Below, piece by piece: positions 55,437 to 64,000 of a stretch of DNA of 64,000 nucleotides. The stretch is from contig NC_057867.1 in assembly GCF_019393635.1 (NCBI RefSeq), forward strand, positions 69,071,492-69,135,491, given 5' to 3'. The notes under the pieces were generated by a model, which did no database searches, was not told where the DNA came from, and worked only from the letters and a program-made list of their open reading frames with translations. A program made the position numbers and the translations under genes. The stretch is from Dromiciops gliroides. Its lineage: Eukaryota > Chordata > Mammalia > Microbiotheria > Microbiotheriidae. How positions within the stretch are numbered: the stretch's first letter is position 1; every line of letters starts with the position of its first letter.

Positions 55437-55608
55437 GTGTGGTCCACTGCCAAGAGCATGGACTCTGAAGTTGGATGACCTAGGTTCAAGTCTTACCCCT
55501 GTTACTTATTGTCTATGTGACATTGGGCAAATCACCTAACCTCTCTGGGTTTCATCTCTTAAATGTTAAATTAAATGCCTTCCATTTCTAGATTTCTGAT
55601 CCTGTGAT
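55437..55608 (+). repeat. MIR
   Basis: gccaagagcatggactctga, tgacattgggcaaatcacct and cttccatttctagatttctg. Confidence 0.8.
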
Positions 55609-55738
55609 TAGAAAGCATTATGAATTTGGAGTCAAAAGGACCTGAGTTCAAATCCTAACTATGCTACTTAGTGCCTGAGTGATCTTCAGAAAGTCTCAGG
55701 CCTCGAGTTCCTCATCTTTAAAATGAGGAGATCAAAGT
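55609..55738 (+). repeat. MIR
   Basis: agaaagcattatgaatttgg and agttcctcatctttaaaatg; a second copy directly after the first. Confidence 0.7.
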
Positions 55739-55741
55739 GCC

Positions 55742-56450
55742 ATTTCTCAATGGATGAGTTGTTAAGATATGAATAAACAAATAGTTCATAAAAGAAGAGT
55801 CCCGTACTCTTACCAACCAAATGAAAGATCCCTCCAAAGCACTAAGAATCAGAGGAATACAAATGAAAGTAACTCTAAGGTTTCACCTCACACCCATAAA
55901 ATTGGTAAAGATGACAAGATGGAAGTATCAACGTTGTAACGGCTACAGAAACATAGGCACACTAATACATTGTTGGTGAAGCTGGAAATTGGTTTAATCA
56001 TTCTAGAAAGCAATTTGGAATTATGTGAAATCAAAGTCCAAACTATTTTACTCAGAGATTATACTGCTAGTCATATTTCCCAAGGTAGTCAATGTCAGAA
56101 TAAATGGTACCATACATACTAAAAATATTCATAGCAGCACTTTTTGTCTTAGCAAAAAATTGGGAAAGTGGGGAAAAGTGGCAATTGATTGGAGAATGGC
56201 TGAACAAATTGTACATGAATGTAATTAAAGGTGAATGTGCATAAGATATGATAAATATGAAGAATTCAGAGAAGTCTACGAAGACTTATGTTTGCTAATG
56301 TAGAGTGAAGTGAGCAGAATCAGAAAAATAGCCTACACATTGACTACAACAATATGAACGGAAAGAACAGCCAACCGAAATAGAATGTATGTAATTATGA
56401 AGACTTTAAACTTGGTTCCAGAGAAGAGACAAGAAAGCATATCTCCTTTT
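55742..56450 (+). mobile_element. Old L1 ORF2 3' region
   Basis: gccatttctcaatggatgag, gaggaatacaaatgaaagta, ctaatacattgttggtgaag, gcaatttggaattatgtgaa, attcatagcagcactttttg and gattggagaatggctgaaca follow L1 ORF2 sense order. Decayed. Confidence 0.85.
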
Positions 56451-56569
56451 CTCTCTCCCTCTTTTCTTCTTTGAGGTGGGAGACAGTTCTTTCTACTACA
56501 AGAAGCTTTTCCGGTTGCCTCTATGCTTAATCCCTTTTTATCTGAGATTACTTCCCATTGACCCTGTTT

Positions 56570-56705
56570 ATATCTTGTATACATATAGTTATTTGTATGT
56601 TGTCTCTCCATTAGGACGTGAGTTCCTTGAGAGTAGGAATCATATTTTGCTTTTCTTTAAATATCCAGTGCTAGCACATTGAGAAAGGACTTAATAATTG
56701 CTTAT
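56570..56705 (+). repeat. L2 3' end
   Basis: ggacgtgagttccttgagag and ccagtgctagcacattgaga. Confidence 0.6.
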
Positions 56706-57317
56706 TGGTGGACTAACTATGGGTACAGAATACTGCATATACTGTTAGATTCGGTTGACATATTGGTTTAGTTTTTACATCTGACTTTCTTTTTTCTCTT
56801 TCTTTTTTATTCTTTGTTCTTCATGCATTCATTTCATTGGGGGGGGCAGGACGCACATATGTGTGTGTTTGTGTGTGTCTGTGTGTAAATAAGAGTGGTA
56901 AAATAACAGTATGTCAATACAAATTGTAAAAAATTAAACAAAGGGACTGGAGAATGACATGGCCAGACCTACATTTTAGAAATATCTATTTGGCAGCTGC
57001 ATGAAAGACAGACTGGAGAGTGGACAGGCTGAATGCATGAAGAATAATAAGGAAGCTATTGCAATAGTCCAGGTGAGAGGTGATGAGGACTAGGTTGATT
57101 GTGATGTGAGTAGAGAGAAAGGCCAGGCATGAGAGACGATGAAGAGGTAGAATCAACCACCAATCACCCACAGATTGGCTAGGGGGGGTGAGTAGGAGGG
57201 AAGAGTCAAATTAGTCTCTTAGGTAGCAAACCCAGGTAACTACTGGAATGGTGGTAACCTCAAGAGAAGAGGAAAGTAAGGAGGGAAAGGTGGTTGGCGG
57301 GAAAGACTTCTGTTTTC

Positions 57318-57535
57318 TTTTCTTTATTTATCTATTTATCTATCCACTCATGTATTTATTTATTTAATAATTTATTTATTTGCTTGTTTGTTTGTTTATT
57401 GTGGGGCAGTGAGGGTTAAATGACTTGCCCAGGGTCACACAGCTAGTAAGTGTCAAGTGTCTGAGGTCATATTTGAACTCAGGTCCTCCTGAATCCAGGT
57501 CTGGTGCTTTATCCACTGCGCCACCTAGCTGCCGC
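57318..57535 (-). mobile_element. WSINE1-like SINE with long (TTTA)n tail
   Basis: T-rich tail of about 75 bases (tttatttatctatttatcta type), then gtggggcagtgagggttaaa to cacctagctgcc. Flanks agacttctgttttc and agaattctgttttc. Confidence 0.9.
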
Positions 57536-57650
57536 AAGAATTCTGTTTTCAGTACATTGGATTAGAGATACCTATGGAACACCTAGGTGGAGATGCCCAG
57601 CAGGCAGTTGGAGTTATGAGGCTGACACTCATGAGAGAGATGGGTACCCA

Positions 57651-58312
57651 CAGTCCATCATCCCACATGCTTTGCATCAGCTACTGGAAAAGCTAATTGT
57701 GTTGAAAAGACTTCCAGCTTCACTTCAGTAGTTCAGAAATAGGATTCCTTATCAGTTCAGGGAAATGCCCGTGACCACTACAGAATAGCAGACTTCATGC
57801 TATATTCATTACCATCCCATCCAACTAAAATAGGGCCTAATCAAGCCCCCTGGATACGTGACCATTCTTCCCCAGCCCAGTGATTTCCTGTGTATCTACA
57901 TTATGGGATAAAACAGATTAGGGTAAAACCTGCTTACTTCAACTCAAACCTCTTCTCTCGCCTCCCACTTCCTATCAGCTCTCCCCTTCCCCACCTTCCA
58001 AGAATATTGGACTCCACTGTTCTGAATTTTAATTTGAGAGTGTCTATTTCATTAAAACATAAACACATACAAACTGGGACCAATTCCAGGTGATATATCT
58101 GTGCATAAGTATTGAAACCAGAATTCAGTACCTCTTTTTTGTTTTTTCTCCCTTATGGTGAAGACCATGTTGCTTGGGCCAAGATATGTATAATTCAATA
58201 TGTGAATTTAATTTTTTAAGTGGAAGGAGTAGAGAAGATCTGGGCAAAACACTGGGCTCAGGGTTGGGATTAACTAAAATGGATGAAGAGGAGGAGCCTT
58301 GAAACATCTCAT
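57651..58312. other. No gene seen
   Basis: Unrecognised sequence; short frames without domains. Confidence 0.4.
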
Positions 58313-58440
58313 TCATTTGTTCATCCACCCACCCACCCATCCATCCACCCACCCATCCACTCACCCATACTCCATCCATCCATCCATCCACCCACCCATC
58401 TATCCTTCCGTCCATCCATCCATCCATCCATCCATTAATC
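58313..58440 (+). repeat. (CCAT)n/(CCAC)n microsatellite
   Basis: About 120 bases of catccatccaccc-type tetramers. The Trp-Met-Asp-Gly frame on the minus strand is an artefact. Confidence 0.93.
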
Positions 58441-58447
58441 CTTCCAG

Positions 58448-58670
58448 AGCCAGTGTATGATACGGTGGCAGGAGCACAGAATTGCAGGGCAGAAAACCTG
58501 AGTTCCAATGGAAATCTGCTGTTTCCTAGCTTTGTCTATTAGCCTCTCTTGGCTTCAGAGTCCTCGCTCGTAAAATGGTAGTAACAATACTTGGATCAAC
58601 TACCTTATAAGACTTTTTTTAGTGAACAAAGTATTCTATAAACCTCAGAGTGCTATAGAGATATGAAGTG
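58448..58670 (+). repeat. MIR-family SINE
   Basis: gccagtgtatgatacggtgg, gaaaacctgagttccaatgg and ctcgctcgtaaaatggtagt. Confidence 0.65.
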
Positions 58671-59005
58671 TTGCTATTAATAGCAGATTTTTTGGTCAAG
58701 ATTTTCCCCTTCTCTCCCCATTCTTCATGGTAACTGGGTATTCATTTTGTTATACATTGAGTCTCATAAAAGTAGTTTCCAGTGGACTGTGATACACAAG
58801 GGATACAATTCTTTCTCAATGACACCTTGTTTTGACATAGAGCAGACTCCCCAATGAACAATAGAACCCCCAACCCCAAAGTACATTCCCTGAAAACACT
58901 GACACAGAACTTCCTACCTTGTGGTTTTCCATTCTCGGAGAGCGAGCATTTCAATCCGAACAATTTGGGGCCAACATTGGCGGTTTCGTATGAGAAGTTC
59001 TGTGG
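58671..59005. other. No gene seen
   Basis: A 109-residue minus frame (59071-58742) has no recognised domain and overlaps L1-like sequence at its start. Confidence 0.4.
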
Positions 59006-59009
59006 CTCT

Positions 59010-59115
59010 TCTGAGTTGTCTTCATTTACATCATTGTAGTTACTGTGGATATCATTCTTTTGGCTCTGCATTCTTCACTTTATATGTCACTTCATAGAAG
59101 TCTTTTCATGAAAAA
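59010..59115 (-). mobile_element. Old L1 fragment
   Basis: catttacatcattgtagtta and cttcatagaagtcttttcat resemble the L1 segment just after the ORF2 stop. Confidence 0.55.
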
Positions 59116-59117
59116 TA

Positions 59118-59225
59118 CATCAGGCACCTACTGTGAGCAAGGCATTCTGATCTGTGCTGTGTGGGATATGGGATTGGACAGGATACATTTTACCTTCAAA
59201 TAACCCACAATCCACTAGCAAACAA
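59118..59225 (-). repeat. L2 3' end
   Basis: catcaggcacctactgtgag and aataacccacaatccactag. Confidence 0.55.
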
Positions 59226-59329
59226 TACATATATATTATATATGTTTATCACCTATATGTCATCACATGTTTATATGTGATATGTGAATGTATATGTATT
59301 GCACATATTTATTTAAATATGTATGTGTT

Positions 59330-59489
59330 GGGGCAGCTAGGTGGTGCAGTGGATAGATCACCGGCCCTGGAGTCAGGAGGACCTGAGTTCAAATCCGGCC
59401 TCAGACACTTGCCAACTTACTAGCTGTGTGACCCTGGGCAAGTCACTTAACCCCAATTGCCTCACTAAAAAAAAGAAAGAAAGAAAGAA
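59330..59489 (+). mobile_element. WSINE1-like SINE with target duplication
   Basis: ggggcagctaggtggtgcag to ccaattgcctcac and (GAAA)n tail. Flanked by aaatatgtatgtgtt at 59315-59329 and 59490-59504. Confidence 0.95.
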
Positions 59490-59559
59490 AAATATGTATG
59501 TGTTTACACACACATATATGCATATATATGATATATTTATAACACAAGGCAATATGTGA

Positions 59560-59735
59560 TACCATGGGAAGTGGTGGTGCTGTGGAAAGAGCATCTACTC
59601 TGGGGCAGAGGACCCGGGTACAAATTCTAGCTCTGCTGCTTGACATGCCCTCCGTTTTCTCAGCTGTTAAAGGAGGAAATTGGACTAAATAATCTCAAAG
59701 AGCTCTTTAAACTCTAATAGTCTATGATCACATCC
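59560..59735 (+). repeat. MIR
   Basis: tgtggaaagagcatctactc and ggactaaataatctcaaaga. Confidence 0.65.
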
Positions 59736-59999
59736 TACTAACAGCAGCAACTATTTAGCTAGTACTTTAAGTTCCAAAGCATTGTCCTGATGTTCTCTCA
59801 TTTAATCTTCACAACATGCCTATGAGTAGTCTTCAGGTACTATAGAAGTGCAGAAGAGGGAGTGTTTGGGGGAGATGTCCAGCTTCACTCCCAAAATTCA
59901 AGAGATTCAGCATGTACGTTTAGCAAGGACCAAGAAGAGTTCAGGTTAGTTTCTGAGCTTGTGAAATAGCCTCGGGAAGGAAGATTAAAGCCTCTTTTT

Positions 60000-60247
60000 G
60001 TTGTTGTTCAGTCGTTTTTCAATTGTGTCTGACTCTCTGTCACCACATTTAGGGTTTTCTTGGCAAAGATAGTGGAGTGGTTTGCTATTTCCTTCTCCAG
60101 CTCATTTTATAGATGAGGAAGTGGAGGCAAGTGGAGTAAAGTGACTTACCCAGGGTCATACAGCTAGTGAGTGGCCAAATTTGAACTCGGGAAGATGAGT
60201 CTTCCTGATTCCAGGCCCAGTGCTCTATCCACTGCACAACATAGCTT
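60000..60247 (-). mobile_element. MAR1 SINE, full length with RTE-type tail
   Basis: Starts tgttgttcagtcgtttttca and gggttttcttggcaaagata (tail), then gtgacttacccagggtcata (CORE) and tgctctatccactgcacaac (head). Confidence 0.88.
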
Positions 60248-60391
60248 CTATTGTACTAGATTCTCTCTAGTGAATCTGATTTTCCTAATTAGTAAAGATC
60301 GTTTCCTCACTGAGTGTGCCCCCCATTCCCCAAAACACTTTGCTTTACATGCCCCAACAGCCTTGTCCTGTATATCTAGTTCTCTGTCTTT

Positions 60392-60530
60392 TGGCGGGGC
60401 AGGGCAATAGCTTAAGTGACTTGCCCAGGGTCACACAGCTAGTGAGTGTCAAGTGTCTGCGGTCGGATTTGAACTCAGGACCTCCTGAATCCAGGGCCGG
60501 TGCTCTATCTGCTGCACCACCCCGCCCCCC
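60392..60530 (-). mobile_element. WSINE1-like SINE with target duplication
   Basis: Complete copy between ctagttctctgtctt at 60376-60390 and 60531-60545. Confidence 0.93.
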
Positions 60531-60639
60531 CTAGTTCTCTGTCTTTCAGTAATGTCTTACTCTGAGGTCTCAGTGAAGCTCCAGCTCTTGAAGGGCTTTC
60601 TAAGCTGGATGGGCTTGCAGTTAGGCATAGCAACCAGCC

Positions 60640-61669
60640 AGTCAATCAACAAGTATTTATTAAGTGCTTACTATGTATCAGGCGCTGTCCTGGTGCTGGG
60701 GAAATAATTATAAAGAATGAATCGATCTCCACTCTCATTCTTGTGGGAGAGACAAAAAGGGCATATAAAATCTATGTAGCATAAAGGTGACCAACACACA
60801 CGTGTATGTCTTTGTGTGTGTGTATCTATCTACATATACAAAGGAGTTAAATACAGTTAGTTTGGGAAGAAGGGCACTAACAGTTGAGGGGGATCAGGAA
60901 AGGCTTTAAGCTGAAGATGGTACCTGAGATGCATCTCAAAGATGTACTTTCTCAATTGCATGCAAAAACGTAAAGAACAATAGGAATTCTCTGATCCCGA
61001 GGTAAGGAAGGAGTGCATACTAGTCATGGAGGATGGCTTACGGGGAGGATATGGAATGTCACGGATGGGGAGCAGCAAGTATGTTAGTATCTAGGGTATA
61101 GAGTGACACAAAGTCAGCCTTAAAAGGTAGACAAGAGCTGGATTGTGAAGAGCTTTAAAAGCTACATGAAGAAGTTTATATTTTACTCTTGAGGCGATAG
61201 GAAACCACTAGAGTTGGTTGAGTAGGAGTCATGTAGTCATAATCTGAAATTTGGGAAAATGACTTTGGCAGCAATGTGTGGGATGGGCTGGAGGGAGGAG
61301 AGACTGGAGGTAGGGAGACAAAGTAAGATGCTGCTTAAATAATCTAGGGGAAAGCCTATGAAGATTTAAACTAAGGTGGTAGCAGTGGGAGTGGAGGGAA
61401 AGGGTCAGATGGGAGACATGTTGGGAAGGAAGGAACCCTAACATTTGGCAAGTAATTGATATGCGTGGTGAGGACACCGGAGGAGTCCAGAATAATGCCA
61501 CGATGTGATTATGAATCTGAGACTCTGGAAAGATATGGATGGCTTCGATAGAAATAAGGAAGCTCAGAAGAAGGGAGGGTTCAGGGGGAAAGATGATAAC
61601 ATTGATTTTAGATGTATGGACTTTGTGATGTTTCTAGTACACGTATTTTGGTTTTGGTTTTGGTTTTGG

Positions 61670-61700
<31 letters not shown>

Positions 61701-62020
61701 GCAGGACAGTGAGGGTTAAGTGATTTGCCCAAGGTCACACAGCTAGTGTCAAGTGTCTGAGGCCGGATTTGAACTCAGGTTTTCCTGAATCCAACGCCGG
61801 TGCTTTATCCACTGCGCCACCTAGCTGCCCCCTAGTACATGTATTTTGAAATGTTTAATAGGTAATCGGTGATACAGGATTCAAACCCAGGGGAGAGAAT
61901 GAGGTTAGATGCATAGATATAGGAGTCATCTGCCTAGCGATTCTAGTTAATCCCATGGGAACTAATGAGATTACCAAGAGAGAGGGTAGAGAGCAGGGGT
62001 TCTTAGCCTTTTTTCTGTCA
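60640..62020 (-). repeat. L2 element, reversed
   Basis: caacaagtatttattaagtg (3' end), gagctggattgtgaagagct, ctttggcagcaatgtgtggg, taaactaaggtggtagcagt and aggagtcatctgcctagcga in reversed L2 order. A SINE interrupts it. Confidence 0.75.
61651..61831 (-). mobile_element. WSINE1-like SINE with target duplication
   Basis: (GGTTTT)n/(GTTTT)n tail, body, cacctagctgcccc. Flanked by ctagtacacgtattttg (61634-61650) and ctagtacatgtattttg (61832-61848). Confidence 0.93.
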
Positions 62021-62064
62021 TGGACATCTTTGGCAGTCTGGTAAAGCCTTTGTTCCCCTTACAA

Positions 62065-62876
62065 TAATTTTTTAAATTAAAAAAATATTCTTTATTTTTA
62101 TCATTCTCGTTTTTTAAAATTGAATTCCAAATTCTCTCCCTCCCGCCCCTCCCCCACCCACTGAGAAGGCAAGCAAAAATTATATCAATTAATTATACAT
62201 GTGAAATCATGCATAACATGTTTTCATATTAGCCACATAGCAACAAAGCAACAAAAATGAAGAAAGCGAGAAAATTATAATTCAATTTGCACTCAGAGTC
62301 CATCAGTTCTCTTTCTGGAGGTGAACGGCATTTTTTCATGAGTCCTTTGGGACTGTCTTGGATCATTGTATTGCTGAGAACAGCTAAATCATTTCTGCTG
62401 TTACTGTGCACAGTGATCTCTCTGTTCTTCTTACTTCACTTTGCATCAGTTCATAAGTCTTACCATGTTTTTTTTTCTGAAACTACCCCCTCATAATTTC
62501 TTATAGCACAATCATATGCCATAATTTATTCACAATTTATTCAGCCATTCCCCAATTGATGAGCATCCCTTCAGTTTCCAATTCTTTGCTACCATGAAGA
62601 GCTGTTATAAATATTTTTTTACCTTTATGTCCTTTTCCTTTGATCTCTTTGGGGTACAGACCTAGTACTGGTATTCTAGGTCAAAGGGTATGCACAGTTT
62701 TATAGCCCTTTAGGATTAATTCCCAATTGCTTTCCAGAATGGTTGGATCAGTTCACAACTCCACCAACAGTTTATTAGTGTATCTCTTTTCCCTCAAGCC
62801 CTCCAGCATTTGTTATTTCTGATAAGTGTGAGGTGGTACTCCAGAGTTGTTTTAATTTGTATTTCTCTAATCAATG
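62065..62876 (-). mobile_element. L1 3' segment
   Basis: aattgaattccaaattctct, ttgcactcagagtccatcag, gccattccccaattgatgag and ggtcaaagggtatgcacagt run in reversed L1 order into the end of ORF2. Confidence 0.85.
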
Positions 62877-62879
62877 GTA

Positions 62880-63095
62880 GGACAACTAGATGACTTGGCA
62901 GATCAAGTGCTAAGCCTAAAGTCAGGAAGATTCATCTTCCTGGGCAAGAAATTTAACCTTGTTTGCCTCAGTTCCTCATCTGTAAAATGAGCTGAAGAAG
63001 GCAATGGCAAACCACTCCAGTATCTTTGCCAAGAAAAACCTAAATGGGTCACAAAGAATAAGACACAACTGAAAAATGACTGACCAACAGCAATA
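62880..63095 (+). mobile_element. MAR1 SINE with RTE-type tail
   Basis: ggacaactagatgacttggc, aaatttaaccttgtttgcct, ggcaatggcaaaccactcca and gggtcacaaagaataagaca. Confidence 0.8.
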
Positions 63096-63115
63096 ATCAG
63101 TAGTGGTTTATAGCA

Positions 63116-64000
63116 AACAGAACTGAACACGGAATAACCGATTCATTTAAGATGGAAAAAGAGGCACAAGGCTGTATATTATCACCTTATTTATTTAACT
63201 TCTATGCAGAGGACATCATGCAAAATGCCAGGCTGATGAATCAAAAGCTGGAATCAAGGTTGCCAGGAGAAACATCAACAATCTCACATATGAAGATGAT
63301 ACCGTTCTGATAGCAGAAAGTAAAGACCAATTAAGAAGCCTCTTGATGAGGGCAAAAGAGGAGACTACAAACTGGCTTGAAGCTCAGCATCAAAAAATGA
63401 GGATCTTGGCAACTGGTCCCATCACTTCTTGGCAAATAGAGGGAGAAGAAGTGGAAGGAGCGTCAGATTTTGTATTCCTGGGCTCAAAGATCACTGTATG
63501 TGGTGACTAGCCATGAAATTAAAAGATGCCTGTTCCTTGGAAGGAAAGCTATGGCAAGTGTGGACAGCAGACATTGCCCTGCTGACAAAGGTCCATATGA
63601 TCAGAGCTATGGTTTTTCTAATAGCAATCAATGTATGACTGTGAGAATTGGACTATAAAGAAATCTGAGCACCACAGAACCGACACTTTCAAATTGTGGT
63701 GCTGGAGAAGACTTTGAAGATTTTTTTGCGGGGCAATGAGGGTGAGTGACTTGCCCAGGGTCACAAAGTTAGTAAGTGTCAAATATCCGAGGCTGGATTT
63801 GAACTCAGGTCCTCCTGAATTCCAGGCTGGTGCTATATCCACTTTGCCACCTAGCTGCCCCAGACTTTGAAGATTTGAGAGAGTGGTGTATGACTGAAGA
63901 TACATGTTAAAGACAAATGAAAAGATGAAATCAAGGGTTTGTAAAAAGGGGTTGACTTTGGGAAGAAGAGATTGAGAGAAAGGAAGACAGAAGAGCAGAT
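63116..64000 (+). mobile_element. RTE/BovB-like LINE reverse-transcriptase fragment
   Basis: Translated pieces, in two frames: GCILSPYLFNFYAEDIMQNA, then AGIKVARRNINNLTYEDDT, LIAESKDQLRSLLMRAKEE, GPITSWQIEGEEVEGASDF and VFLGSKIT. These follow RTE/BovB ORF2 in order; the YADD active site is degraded to YEDD and a frame change lies near 63237. A dead copy, truncated at both sides in view. A SINE interrupts it at 63724-63861. Confidence 0.88.
63724..63861 (-). mobile_element. WSINE1-like SINE nested in RTE
   Basis: gcggggcaatgagggtgagt to ccacctagctgcccc. Flanked by agactttgaagattt at 63709-63723 and 63862-63876. Confidence 0.95.

Larger units (their letters stand above)
54730..57650 (-). repeat. 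L2 element, reversed and interrupted
   Basis: 3' end at 54733-55090 (caggcactgtgctaggcacg; gcttacattctgcaagaggg), then 55370-55430 and 56930-57650 (agctattgcaatagtccagg; cacctaggtggagatgccca). MIRs, an L1, an L2 tail and a SINE interrupt it. Same family as 60640-62020. Confidence 0.7.

Noticed and set aside
58125-58508. 127-residue Trp-Met-Asp-Gly frame
   Set aside because: Translation of a CCAT/CCAC tetranucleotide repeat next to a MIR.
58742-59071. 109-residue minus-strand frame
   Set aside because: Starts in an L1-like segment and shows no family motif.

Overview
The window is nuclear DNA from a marsupial. At least 25 copies of a young tRNA-headed CORE-SINE (WSINE1-like, reading gggcagctaggtggcgcag on its sense strand) lie beside MAR1 SINEs with RTE-type tails, an RTE/BovB-like LINE, marsupial L1 copies, and very many old L2, CR1/L3 and MIR fragments. 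I cannot fix the species from sequence alone.

Only one real protein-coding gene can be supported: HMGN1, the nucleosome-binding high-mobility-group protein HMG-14, on the minus strand. Its six coding exons lie at 51746-51732, 50009-49980, 47327-47298, 46996-46943, 44250-44119 and 43122-43075. All introns are GT-AG, all exons are phase 0, and together they encode 102 residues. A CpG island (about 50.5-52.9 kb) holds the promoter, exon 1 and intron 1. The 3' UTR runs to an AATAAA at about 42.48 kb. The nucleosome-binding octapeptide reads RRSPRLSA in place of the family's RRSARLSA.

Layout: 1-42.4 kb is gene-free and repeat-filled. It has old L2, CR1/L3 and MIR copies, L1 insertions with clear target-site duplications (12.5-13.5 kb and 16.9-18.9 kb), a nearly full-length 7SL RNA pseudogene (11.35-11.64 kb), and a nested pile of L2, SINE, SINE and endogenous retrovirus remnant (25.9-27.3 kb). 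Two related solo LTRs follow (38.5 and 40.0 kb). 42.4-51.9 kb is HMGN1, whose introns carry L2 and CR1/L3 fossils. 52.0-52.9 kb is the upstream half of the CpG island. 52.7-53.95 kb is a diverged 33-bp-period minisatellite attached to the 3' end of a MIR-like SINE. 54-64 kb is again intergenic: L2 in reverse orientation, L1, MIR, MAR1, WSINE1 copies and an RTE reverse-transcriptase fragment at the right edge.

The items most worth a second look are the changed HMGN1 nucleosome-binding motif, the MIR-seeded minisatellite with open frames on both strands, a G3N3 quadruplex-type tract in HMGN1 intron 1, a ZNF143-type motif in the same island, the 7SL pseudogene, and several insertion structures whose order can be read from their target duplications. 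I found no evidence of a new multi-gene system. Nearly all long open frames outside HMGN1 are repeat-derived or chance frames.
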